Below, piece by piece: positions 34,101-47,300 of a DNA stretch of 64,000 bases. The notes under the pieces are model-generated. The model did not search any database, had not been told where the DNA came from, and was given only the letters and a program-made list of their open reading frames with translations. The stretch's first letter is position 1; every line of letters begins with the position of its first letter. The position numbers and the translations under genes were made by a program. Origin of the DNA: Viola odorata (taxonomy: Eukaryota; Streptophyta; Magnoliopsida; Malpighiales; Violaceae); contig OY829545.1 in NCBI GenBank assembly GCA_963691705.1, positions 55,468,192 to 55,532,191 of the forward strand, read 5' to 3'.

Positions 34101-37100
34101 TTATAGCTGCAGCGACAAAATGCCAGGTTAAACAAGTGAAAGTCCAGTGGAAATGATATCTAAAATCATATATAGAGTCAAAACCACATAACTGGAAACT
34201 GGATGGATGAAGGAGATCATTCCTATTTAAATTACCAACAGCCCTAACAGTACCATCCTTTATACAAATCTGCGTATTAAGTGGCAACCACAGACAATAG
34301 CTAATAGATGGAATGAGAATGGATGAGCTGTCATCCCAGCATTGCACTGCAATGTCAATCTGACAAAAACTACTATCAAACACCAATTGGCAATGGCATG
34401 GAATTATGTACCGCTTCTATAGGCAAATATCGCACCAAAACAACCCAAAAGAAGGTAAAATACCACAACAAACTAATGCCAAAAGAAAGAACCAGGCCTC
34501 TGCACTTGCCAAACCAACTTTGCATATTGGTATAGATAACATACAAAACTAGATGACGAGATTTGTTAGTATCTAAACTTGGACGCAAAAATACAGTAAA
34601 CAATAAAATAAATATAGGCAGCAAAATGGAAAGTTGAATATGGTTCCGTCTATTGTCAGAAAATACAGAGCACCACCATCGGTGCATTACAATAATGTCA
34701 TAGATGAGCATAGCTTAAATAACAAAATTAGAAGACAAAAGAGCGCACCTTAGAGTTATCTTTGAGGTAAGTTTTCCCTCTAATCATAAACCCCTTGCCA
34801 CTGGGAGAGTCCCAACAGTGTGAGTCATTCTCATCCTTTGCCTTATTCAAGGAACCATGAAATTGGCATTGATCAAAACTAATTGGAGCCACGCTAGGAT
34901 CAAGTTCCTTATCAGTGTCTGGAACTGCAATTGGCAGATTGCGTTAGCATTCAAAACCATAAATGAAATTGGAAAAAAGGAAACAAGGACAGAAGGTCAT
35001 AGTATTGTCAATATCAATCTTCCATCACGTTGACAACACAAAAAGTACCAAGAAGAACCTACATAAAGCATAACATCCCAAATGATATGATTTGTGTGTG
35101 TGTACAACCAAGACAAAAATCTACATTGGCTGCAAAATGGAAATAACTTTCACAAGTGTTGAGATATGGAATCAAATAGATATTTAATTTCCATTTATGT
35201 AGTTTCTATTTACGTATATATAGGAATTAATTAGATTGATATGGAATTAATTTCAGTATTCTATTTAAGGATATACACTTTGTATATATAGACATATTCT
35301 GGTGGAATAGAAAATCAAGCCTTATCAATTTCTTTCATGGTAGCGGAGCTCTAGGTTTCTTAACCTAAAAATAATTCTTTCTCCCAAACCAAAAGATAAA
35401 CATGTCCAACCTCAAAAACACCAATGACACCTCAGATTCTGGCAAGCCCAGAACTAAGGAAGAACCCAATACCCGAAGAGTAGGAGACTTTCAGAGTGTT
35501 AAGGTTTCCTATAGATTGAATGGAAAAAATTACCTCAAGTGGTCCCAAGTGATTCAGACATATCTAAAGGGCAAAGGGAGATACAACCACCTTCTCAGCA
35601 ATGGACCAACAGAGACTGATCCAAAGTTTGCAGCATGGGAGGAGGACGACTCCATGATCATGTCCTGGCTTTGGGAGTCCATGGAACCAGCAATCATCGA
35701 CACTTGCATGTTCTTTAAGAACTCGAAGGAGGTTTGAGACTTCATTAAAGCGACTTATTCCAAGGCTCATGACACTGCACAAGTGTACGAAATAAAGACC
35801 AAGACTGCAGGAACCAAGCAAGGTGATAGATCGGTCACAGAATATGCAAGTCAGCTCCAAAGTCTGTGGCAGGAGCTAGATCATTACAGGGCCTTTAAAA
35901 TGAAATGCCCGACAGATGCAAAAACCCTAAAGAAGTTCATAGAGAAAGACAGAACCTATGACTTTTTGGCTGGATTGAATCCAGAATTCGATCGGGCTAG
36001 AATTCAGGTGCTAGCTAAGGAGGAGACTCCATCTCTGGAAGAAACAATCTCCCTAATCAGATCTGAAGAAAGTAGGAGGGTTGTGATGCTAGACTCTCAG
36101 ACTAAATATGAGTCTGCCTTGGTAACAAGACCACAGTTACCGACGAGTAGCAGACAGGGGTACCAGGATAAGGTGAAGGAACAAGGGAATCAGTTCAGGA
36201 CACTTGGCAAAGAAGGCCAGTGGAAGAAGGACAGGGACAACCTTTGGTGTACTTATTGTAAGAAAACTAGGCACACTAAAGAAGAATGCTGGAAACTGCA
36301 GAATAAGACAAATGGCAGGGAGGCTGGAAACAGGGGGGATGGCAAAGATCCCAAGCTCAGATGACAAAAGGAACTACCACAGATCTTGATGAAGAAGTGG
36401 AAAAGTTGAGACAATTGCTCGGATCACTAGATACAAAACAGTCTCCAGGAATAACAGCAACCTCCTCCCCAGACCTAGCAGGTATAACTTCATTCTCCAC
36501 CTATTTAAATGTTCAATCACTTTGTTATGAGAATACTTGGTTGTTAGATTCAGGTGCCTCACCCCACATGACCTACACATCTAAACATTTTTCCACCTAC
36601 ACACCATGTTCAAGTAATAAGAAAGTCATGGTTGCAGATGGCTCTCTAGTAACTGTAGCAGGCACTGGTAACATTCAAATTACACCTGATATCACTCTAA
36701 AGAATGTTCTTCATGTACCCAAACTCTCAGCCAACCTCATATCTGTTCACAGATTTACCAAAGATACTAATTGCCTTGCTACTTTTTTCCCAACTCACTG
36801 TATTTTTCAGGACAGAAAGATGAGGAGGAGGATTGGACAAGCTGAGGAGAAGAATGACCTGTATCAACTCTCAATCACTCAGGACCTTACAAATAAAACT
36901 TCTGTAGCTTTAGTGAGTCTCTTGAATAAGGAAACCATTTGGTTACACCATCTACGCCTAGGTCATCCTTCTTTTAAAGTCTTGAGAATTATGTTTCCTC
37001 ATTTATTCCTAGGAATTGATACTGAGTTATTCCATTGTGATGTATGTGAACTTGCAAAACACACTCGTGTCTCTTCTCCTATTAGCAATAAAAGATATTC

Positions 37101-40100
37101 TCAACCATTTCAACTGATTCACAGTGATATATGGGGTCCCTCTACAATTTCAAGCATATCTGGTTCCCGTTGGTTTGTAACTCTCATTGATGATTGTACT
37201 AGAGTCACATGGGTTTTCCTACTTAAACAAAAATCTGAAGTTAGTGCCATTATACCCAATTTCCATTCCATGATTCAAAACCAATTCGGAGTAAGAATAA
37301 AAAGCTTTAGAACAAACAATGCTAAAGACTACTTTAACAACACCCTATCTTCATTTTTTCAATCACAAGGGATTATTCATGAATCATCTTGTGTATATAC
37401 CCCTCAACAGAATGGGATTGCTGAACGGAAGAATAGACATCCTTAATTCAGGTAGAGCTTTATTGTTTCAAGGCAATGTTCCAAAGTCTTATTGGGGAGA
37501 AGCAGTACTTACTGCTACACACTTGATTAACAGGTTAGCAACTCCTGTTCTAGAAAACAAAAGCCCTATGTCTGTCCTAAACACTTTCTATCCTAATTTC
37601 AGAACTGAGAATGGTCTCACTCCTAGGGTGTTTGGGTGCACTGCTTATGTACATGTCCATCAACCTCTTAGAAGCAAGCTAGAACCCAGAGCAGTCAGAT
37701 GTGTGTTTCTAGGATATTCCTCCACTCAAAAGGGGTATAAGTGTTATGATCCAACCACTAGTAAAGTAATCATTTCTATGGATGTCACCTTCTTAGAAAG
37801 TACCCCTTTCTTCAAACAAACTTCATCCCACGAGGAACAACTTTCCTTTGAACCAACGCAGACTTTCCTCCAGCCACTTGAACTACCTCAAATTCCTAAA
37901 ATCACATATTTCCATATCTAGAAACTCCTAAGAGTACAGATGCATCCAAATTCTCACAGGTTTACTCAAGGAGAAAACCTATCCCGGAGTTGACGCAAGG
38001 CCAAGAGTCCAATCCCCCTCCTCAAGAAGAAACCACTGTAAGTCCACCAAACTCACCAGTCAATCTAAACACAGATCCAACAGATGATCCTATTGATGTT
38101 AATGATCTCCCCATTGCGGTCAGAAAAGGAACCCGACAATGCACAAAGAAACCCTTATATCCTCCATCCAACTATATTTCTCTCCAGCACCTTTCAAACC
38201 CACATAAGAGGTTCATCCTGAGTCTAAATACTATTAGTATTCCTAACAATGTTTTTGAAGCATTAAGACAGGAGGAATGGAGAAATGCAATGAAGGAAGA
38301 GATGAATGCATTGGAGAAGAACAACACTTGGGAGATTGTGAAGAAACCTACTGGAGTAAACATCGTAGGATGTAAGTGTGTTTACTGTCAAATACAGGGC
38401 AGATGGATCACTAGAGAGGTACAAGGCCAGACTAGTAGCCAAGGGGTACACTCAGTCATATGGAGTAGACTATCAAGAGCGTGGTTTGGGAGGTTTTCCA
38501 AGGCCATGAAGGGGTTTGGACACAAACAGAGTCAAGGAGACCACAACCCTGTTCACCAAGCACTCTTCCACTAGAAGTATCACTGCCTTACTTGTGTATG
38601 TAGATGACATAATAGTGACAGGAAATGATGAAAAAGAGGAGGAATTAAAAAGGAAGTTGTTAATAGAGTTTGAGCTGAAAGAGTTAGGGAACTCAAATAC
38701 TTTCTTGGTATTGAGGTGACTTACTCATCCCAAGGAACCTTCATTTCCCAACAGAAGTATGTCATTGACTTACTCAAGGAGACCGGGAAACTTGGGTGTA
38801 AACCAACAGCTACACCCATAGAAGTCAATCATAAACTAGGAGAAGTGAAGGAGGAACCAGCTGTTGACAAGAAGATGTATCAACAACTGGTTGGAAAATT
38901 GATCTATTTATCTCATACGAGGCCCGACATAGCTTACTCAGTAAGCGTTATCAGTCAGTTTATGCATGACCCGCGGGAACCTCACTTACAGGCAGCGTAT
39001 AGGGTACTGCATTACTTGAAAGGGAGTCCAGGCAGAGGGATATTGTACAAGAAAGGCAAAGAATTCATTGTGGAAGGATACACAGATGCCGACTATGCTG
39101 GGTCTCAGATAGACAAAAGGTCTACTACAGGTTATTGCACCTTTCTAGGAGGCAATCTCATAACTTGGAGTAAGAAACAAGGTGTAGTCGCTAGATCATC
39201 TGCTGAATCAGAGTTTAGAGCACTTGCTCAGGGGCTGTGTGAGTTATTGTGGGTAAAGATCATCCTAGATGACTTAGGAATCAAGCTGGAGGGTCCTATG
39301 AGGATCTACTGTGACAACAAATCAGCAATAAACATCGCACACAATCCGGTGCAACATGACAGGACAAAATACATAGAGGTGGATAGGCACTTCATTAAAG
39401 AGAAGTTAGAAGAAGGATTAATATGCATGTCCTATGTGCCTTCTATGTCTCAACTGGCAGATGTCTTGACAAAGAACTTATCCAATATGGTGTTCCATGG
39501 TCTAATTTCCAAGCTGGAAATGGAAAACATCTATTTCTCAGCTTGAGAGGGGGTGTTGAGATATGGAATCAAATAGATATTTAATTTCCATTTATATAGT
39601 TTCTATTGACGTATATATAGGAATTAATTAGATTGATATGGAATTAATTTCAGTATTCTATTTAAGGATATACACTTTGTATATATAAACATATTTTGGT
39701 GGAATAGAAAATCAAGCCTTATCAATTTCTTTCAACAAGCAAAAGTAGAGAGACAATGCAAAAGAAATAGTACTTATAGAACCAATCAGGATAAAATGCG
39801 GCTGGCAAGAGAGTTTACCTGAAGTTCGCTTCAAAGCTAAGCCCGAGATGGCCCATGAAACACTCTTCAATTTCCCTTTCACGTCCTGTAACAAAGACAA
39901 CCTTCAACGTGAAAATTCCTTGACACTTATAAAGACGTTTTTGTACAAAAAAAGTTGTCCTGCAAATGAGCATTTAATAATGAGTTGGTCGAGGTGGTTA
40001 GTGCCACCCCCCATTGATCTGCCCACATTTCAAGCCAGTGAAAAGACCTATCAGAAGCGAAACCATTTACACCATAGTTATCAAAAACTGAACCAGACAT

Positions 40101-41268
40101 CTGCTCAAGTTATTGGATCAATGGGTTAATGGTTCATCCAAGTTCAACCGGGTTTGATCGTTAGGTTAGTAGAATATAAAATTACACATTTATAACTTAA
40201 AATCTAAAAAATATTGAAAGAAAAAATTTCAGGTCAAACTGCAACCATTTTTTAAGTTCAATTATCTTCTGCCCAGAACATCGAACCGGACTAGTTTGAG
40301 GTCTGGCCGTCTGCGTCATTGGACCAACCGGTCTGGTCTGGTTTTAATAACTATGTTTACAATTTATGCTCCGAATGGGATTAGTCTTTTTGCACCAAAA
40401 ATGAGTATATGTAAAGGAAATAAAACCTTCTTGGCTTCACCATCATCACTGTCTTCTGATGATGATGAGGAGTCACCAGCCATTGCATCATAAAACGCAT
40501 CCTGCACTTCATCCTCATATTCACTAGGGGGAATGCCACTATCAGAAATTTTTGAACGAACAATTGTGCTGGAAACTTCAAATCTGAGTGCAGGATTTGC
40601 ACCAACATATTCTTTTAGACCTGATCATGAGGTAACAGCACACAAATCAATTCATGGGGTCTGATAAACAATATTTGCAGCATAGTTTCATAATTTACTT
40701 CGAATACCCCCAGGAAAGAGTAAATCCAAACTTGGAAATTCTGTCCCAACAAATAACCCCTGGATTTTTATGATCAACGTTCTCATTATTTTGTTTTTGT
40801 TTTTTTGTTTTTTTTTATAATAAAAATGAAAAAGAACAAGTCGGAAACTATTACGATATGATGCCGTTCAAGAACCACCTGATAACTAGAGACATATAAT
40901 CCTCCTCAATAAAATGGTCGACCAAGCCCTAAAAAGTACTTTTCAAGGGAAAACATGGTTTTACGTGGCTCAAAAATAAAAGGGAAAACATGTTTTGCAC
41001 TTACATCACCGTATTTGGATAAACTATCTCAACAACCAATCTACTAATATGCAATTAAATGGTTATGTTACTTGTTGAGTAGCTTTTATTCCAGAGACCA
41101 AGCAAAATAGATTTCTTAACCGATAAAGTTTCTACCAAAAACCATGCGTGAATTTCAGGAAACTCGAAAATCTTCTGAAACACAACTAGGCTTGGACAAT
41201 ATTATGTCTTATGGAGCCAAAGATACTAACTTGTTAATCTTTCAGGTTGTGCAGAGAGGTATGTGGCA

Positions 41269-41312
<44 letters not shown>

Positions 41313-44300
41313 GTTGAAACCAACCTGACACTTGTGAGAGTAGCGCATAAGGAATACTCTTTTCAAACTTTGAGCTGCTGCTTTTCTTCCATCTACACCA
41401 ACCAGCTTGGTGTATCTCTAACATTTGCGTAACAAGAGATCGTGCTGTATTTGAACCCATGGGTGTGTTTAAAGTTCTAATTTCCCAAGTTGAAGCTAAA
41501 AGTGACAACAACATGCGTGAGGAAAAAAAAGCAAATCAGTGAAGGAACAAGTTTCTCAATTTGATTATACCTAACAAAAATCAACTTCTATAAAAAAAAA
41601 TATAACCATGACACTGAAAATCCAATGACCTATGCATAGAAGCTTCATTATTGATATGGCATAAAATGCATCAGACAATTGACAAGCAAACCACAAGTAA
41701 CCAAGTAATTGGTAGCGAACACACAAACATAAATGAATATTCCAATCCAAAACTAACAAGAGGAAAAGAAAAACCAGAAGTGAAATAACTTACAACTTCA
41801 TCTAAAGAATTTACAGATGCCCAAGTGAAATATATAAACCTTTCAGGGAACCAGATTTAAAATGTAGATGCACATTTCTTTTGTAGAATCAACTATACTA
41901 AACACAGTGACTTAAAAACTCTTAGATGATGGTATTCATTGAGCGGCAGTAGGAGCAGAGCACAGAAACATGAGATAGTCTAACAATTGAATCCTCTTAC
42001 GGTTGATTTTTGTGCGTCGATATCCAGATCTTGGAGGCCGCTTTTTATGCACAGCAGGAAATTGTAAGATTGCTTCAAAAAGACAGGAGCAAAATATGTC
42101 AGCTAACCACGCTAGTGTAAGTTAATCTAGAAAATAAGGGAAAAAGTTATTAACCATTAGAACAAAAATCCAAAAAATGAGCTAAATATATTCTTCAGAT
42201 ATAATAAAAAAAACTGTTCACACTCCATTGGAGTATGATCATTTCTAAAGGCCATAACTAACTGTTGTAACTTATTCCAAACAAGGAATTTTCAGCACAA
42301 GCATTATAGTTAGTTTCAGATGCTATGATGCCCATTAAGCAATCATATTCCTATTTAGGGATGTTTGAATTGTAAAGATGTCTAGCACCTAATTTTAACC
42401 TCTGCTGACTTTCTCTCTTTTTTCTTTTTTCTCTAAAGTTTGGATTATTAAATAAAGCAACATTCATAAATGACCATTTTTGCACCGAAATGACACTCTC
42501 TTAGATCATCCACCTTAAAAAAGGTTTGTTACCAGAGTTGATGATGCAAGTATTTTACTGCAGATGTACTAGGGCTATAGAAATTTGGGCAAGAGGGAAT
42601 GCAAGTGCTTGAACTAGAATATCTACGTTCTCAGATGTGTATGAGTAGCCCCACCCTACCAATTCTATGGCTAGATAAAAGAAACAAGTGGAGGGTGAGA
42701 TGATTGGAATTCTTTCCAAAAAGAAGGTCATCATCACATAGCAAGTTACAATATGGCAAAAGCAACAGTAAACTAATCATTTTGCTTACTGTATGTTCCA
42801 TCTTGTCCGTGGAACCATTGTCTAGAGAACACAAAATCTCTGTTGGATTGCCATCTGAAAAACACATTATCTAAAAGGTAAATGCAACATAATTGCAAAA
42901 AAAATCTAACTACGAAGTTAAACCAATTTGATTGCTGTAAGAATTCAATGTTTGATAAGTGATGCCAAGCAGTATCGTGTACAAACACAAATAAGGGACA
43001 CACTGTTAAGTGTAAGCTTTCATTATCACTGACTGAAAAATGTTATAAGAAACTGCAACATATAGAATAGAAATAGCATTGTCAGTTGAAGCATTAAAGT
43101 TAATACATATTTGAAGCGCAATGACACTGATGCTACTTCTCCTAGTTAGAATGATTATAAGCTTAACATTTCAAGGCACTAGAATCTTTGTCCTGATAAT
43201 TATACCTAATCATGATAAAATAAGAGTACTTCTATCATCCTACTCCTTTCAGTAATTAATAAGTGATGGTTATAGCTCCTTCGATCTTGAAAAGGAAATA
43301 AGAGAGGAAACAAAGAAGATTATTTACAGTTTCAATTTGCAACTAGTGATGAAACATTGCTGTGAACATTCAAAGACAACTATGGAAACAGTAGAGGATA
43401 TATATCTCCTCCAATTGCAAAGTGTCTGAAAGCAAATAAAAACACAGTTTATATGTTTGCATGAGATATGCTAGTGATAGAACTAACTAAGAAAGTATCA
43501 TGTGAATCCATATGAAAAGAGAATCGCTCCACTATATCAGAACCACTTAACTATCTGCAGCTGTCCTGCAAACCTAAATAATATGACGTCAAACACACAT
43601 ACTCAAATTGCATAGGCTGCAATCCAAATTGATGAGTGATGGTAGTTAACTGAATGTTTGGAACCAAAACAAGCAGGAAAGTAAGTGGCAATCTACCTAG
43701 ACAATTCAAAATTAATTTTTTTTTTAAATTCAACCTACTCGAACAGAATGCGGGTAATCTAGTCAGTTGGCAGCAGAGACGTAAAATAGACTCTTGAAGG
43801 AAGTATACAACTAAAAGAGAGAAGGTGTATCCTTCATAATGACTTTACCCAGTCAAGTATCTTGGATCATATGTCCCATAGACAACATCATAGTGTCCAT
43901 CATAAGAATCTAACAGCTCCAAGTCACCCGTCAACATATCCCATCTGTAAGAATTATTAGAGATTAAAATTTGAAGCTGTGAGAAAACTCTAAGGGACAG
44001 ATACACAAACCTACTCATATCTATGGTGACGGTCAAGGTTTAAAAACACTTCAAAAACAGCATCAGCACTCGCATCAATCACACCGACAGCCTTCACAAG
44101 AACACCTTTACCACTCTACAATGAAAACAAATGTATCAGATTGGAAAAGGGACTCTTTATCAACTTTACAGAAGTTGCAACCCTTCATTTCCAATACAAA
44201 TTGATACCAGAAAACTTGGACCAGTCTGCGAGTATGACAATTTCATTCTACAAATGCATCCGAGTTTAGTAATGAGTGACAACAACTTTTCAGGTTGCAA

Positions 44301-47300
44301 CTTGGATTAGTAAAAACCTCAAACTGAGACAATAAACTAAACAACCGACCATGAAAGAAGAAAATAAATTACAGCATCTTTAGGGTAGTTTTCCAGGATA
44401 ACTGATGCAAGAATACAAGATATTCTAACTAAATGGCCAATAATTGTTAATAGAAGACTTGATCATGGAGGTATTGCAACAGTAACTTCATCTGCTTGTA
44501 TTTGCAAGTCCAGAAAGCATGTCATTACAGAATTAAGATCTATATTCCAGATAGATGCCTGTAAACTTGTATAGGCCATAAAGGCTTAAAAGCAAAGGCA
44601 TTCATAAGGGATTAGGTGGCAAAGAAATAGTAAACTTGGAACTGTACACCCACCTCCCTCAAAATTACAGCAAAATTAGAGGACAACCACCAGATTGTGC
44701 CTCAATTGTGACATTTTTCAAGACATGCCCTACGGTTCTCATCTCTTAATTCAATCAAGTAAAGGCGGTACCTAACTCTTAGACTTAGTCGAAAAATTCT
44801 TGTTTTTCTATTGACTTATGTTTTCATTGATCTGCTTCTTCCTCCCCGAGTGTCTTATTATCATCTGTTGGGTGGGGATTTAGAGGGAGGAGGGTGGGGA
44901 GAGGGGGTGTGGATTGAATATGGGTTTATGCCTGCCTCATTGCTTGACAAGTCAAAAGCTGTATTGACCAAGAGCTCCATATTTTAAGAAATAAAGGCAT
45001 TCTCACAAGTACCTGATTAGGCAGCAGTGTTATATCTCTTCTATAAAAAAAAACAGTAGTAATTCTCCAGCAGGAGGTCTTTAGAATGGATGATAAAGAT
45101 AACCTAGAAAATTAGAAATAATACCCCAAAGATAGAACAATGATGAAAGCTTGAATGACAAATACCTTGGAATTACTCACATCCTCAAAGATACGAACAC
45201 CTGACACCAAAAGGAGTAGAAATTATTAAAAATTGCAAAGAGAATAATATAGACATTACTATTTAGGACCACAATAGACCAGGAATGTACATCCCTCCAT
45301 GGTAGATGTTAAGTAGAAGTTAGATTTCTATGTATCCAATTTCATGGATTTGAACTCCTGAACTTTTAAACTTCCCCCACACCACAAGCCCGACTGTACG
45401 AGTAAAGATAAAAACCTATAATGATAGTGCGAGGCTAAAGGCATGGCTTCAAAAGGCAGTAAAACCAAGTCCAAACCCTATCCTTGAATAACTTGTGAAT
45501 TATACTCTTACTTGGCACCATGGGCCAGGCCTCTATTTTAGATCCCCACCAAACCAAAGGGTTAGCATTAACTAGGCACAACCAGTAGAGGACTTAATCT
45601 AGGTTGAATCGGGAGGAGTCCCAAGGAAAGACATGCCGCCATTAAAAAATCACAAACAAAATGAACAATCATACTCATAGGAAGTAAACGCAGTGGAGAA
45701 AGCATGAAGGACTACCTAGACACAAATGACCATTGAGAGGCTGCAAATAGATAGCTAGGTTTACCATTTATTGTGCGAACACATTTCCATTCATGTGCTT
45801 CAACTGCATCACCTGTCTCCCCTTCAAAGTATACATCTGAAATAGTATTGGCAGCTAGCTTTGAAGATTGACGCAAAAGTGTCTCTGGACCTGTCAACAT
45901 TATGAAATGAAACAAGAAAATAGGAAAACAAAAAATGAATAGTCAATAGTGGTAGACAACATTTTCTGAAATGAAGAATATTAACCTCTTTAAAGTTCAT
46001 ATTATTATCATTAAGTTACTAAAAGTGAAAGCAGCCAACAGAATCCTGTACATACAAAAGGTCATCAACTCTTCATAGAACCCTAAACACTCTAATAGTA
46101 GCTCACAAATTGTGATACTCATAATTGTTTGAAGTAAATAATAGAAACATACAATCTAAATATTTATCGCTTTTTCCCTTGCCACGTGACACTATTTTCG
46201 TAGAGCATCATACTTTTTCCGCATACTATTAAAAAATGTCTAACAATGTAATGGAAAATCAAGTAAAGATTATTATCAGTAAACGAACAGATTTCTGTCA
46301 AATAAAAAGATTTGAGACTAGGCATCATAAAGGTCGACATAAAGTACTATACTAGTAACAATCTTGTGACTTAAGAGAGTATGACGCACAACAACCCATG
46401 GAAAAAAGATTCCTTCCAAATCATTTTGAAAACTAAATTCCTCAATTGTCATAGTGGACATAAGTATCTCTGAAAAATAAACTGCTCTGGGTAGCATAGC
46501 AGTTCTATGAGCAAACAAACTCCATTACAAACATGTGCTACATCTGAGAAGTTCTTTCAACAACTGTGTACAAATAAGACTCACTTAAAGTGTATGCAAC
46601 TATGGATACAATGGGAAAATATTTGTTTCAACTTTGGAATATAAAATAAATAAATCAGAAGACATGCAGAGGCTTATAGTTTTTTCCTTAAATTTAAGAC
46701 CCAAAATAAAACACTACCAACTTGATTGTTAATGCTGTATAAGAGTGAAATATGAAGCATTTTCTGGGAACATAAGAATTGGTGCTAAAGTGATGTCAGA
46801 TTACATACTCTGCATGACTGTGTAAGTAGACCCCATAAAAAACAGAGCAAAATACAAGAAACCAGACCATGAGCATAGCATGTCACCTTGCCCAATTCTT
46901 ATAAGATTTTTTAATCCATGTGCATATCGCCTCACTCTAGGTCGGTGGCCTTCCAGATTGATCCTTTCATAGAGTAAAGAAAAGAACAAAGGGATGTTAG
47001 CGCTAATAGTCAGAATAAAAACTGCTCGGTCATTCAGTGATTTTTTTTTTTTTCATTTGTTGTAAGAAATAAGACAAAACTAACTACCAAATTCCAATTC
47101 ACAGAATTAGATTGATGTGAAGGAAGACAATTGTGGGAAAATGTGAATAACACAAGAAGAAAAACACATATGAATAAAAGCTAATCAGACTTCAGATAAC
47201 TGAAGATACTAATCTAAGGAATTAGGAATGGATGCATGTCTCACACCCTCACCCATGCCCTAGCACCCACACCCAGTCAGGGGATAAGTAATCAACTCAG

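Larger units (their letters stand above)
35157..39734 (+). mobile_element. Ty1/copia LTR retrotransposon, nearly full length but defective (element 2)
   Basis: A 4,578-bp insertion with two 181-bp LTRs (35157-35337 and 39554-39734) differing at four positions, and a 5-bp target duplication ACAAG (35152-35156 and 39735-39739). The PBS-like sequence from 35338 is identical over 20 bp to that of element 1, and the polypurine tract before the 3' LTR is also shared. Coding order is gag, protease, integrase, RT, RNase H. Several stops, frameshifts and a deletion inside RT make it non-autonomous. It lies in an EDR2-like intron, antisense to the gene. Confidence 0.96.

Noticed and set aside
41242..41325. 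TH dipeptide-rich extension of the EDR2-like exon
   Set aside because: It comes from reading through the donor into the CA microsatellite; the exon ends at 41325 by splice site and phase.
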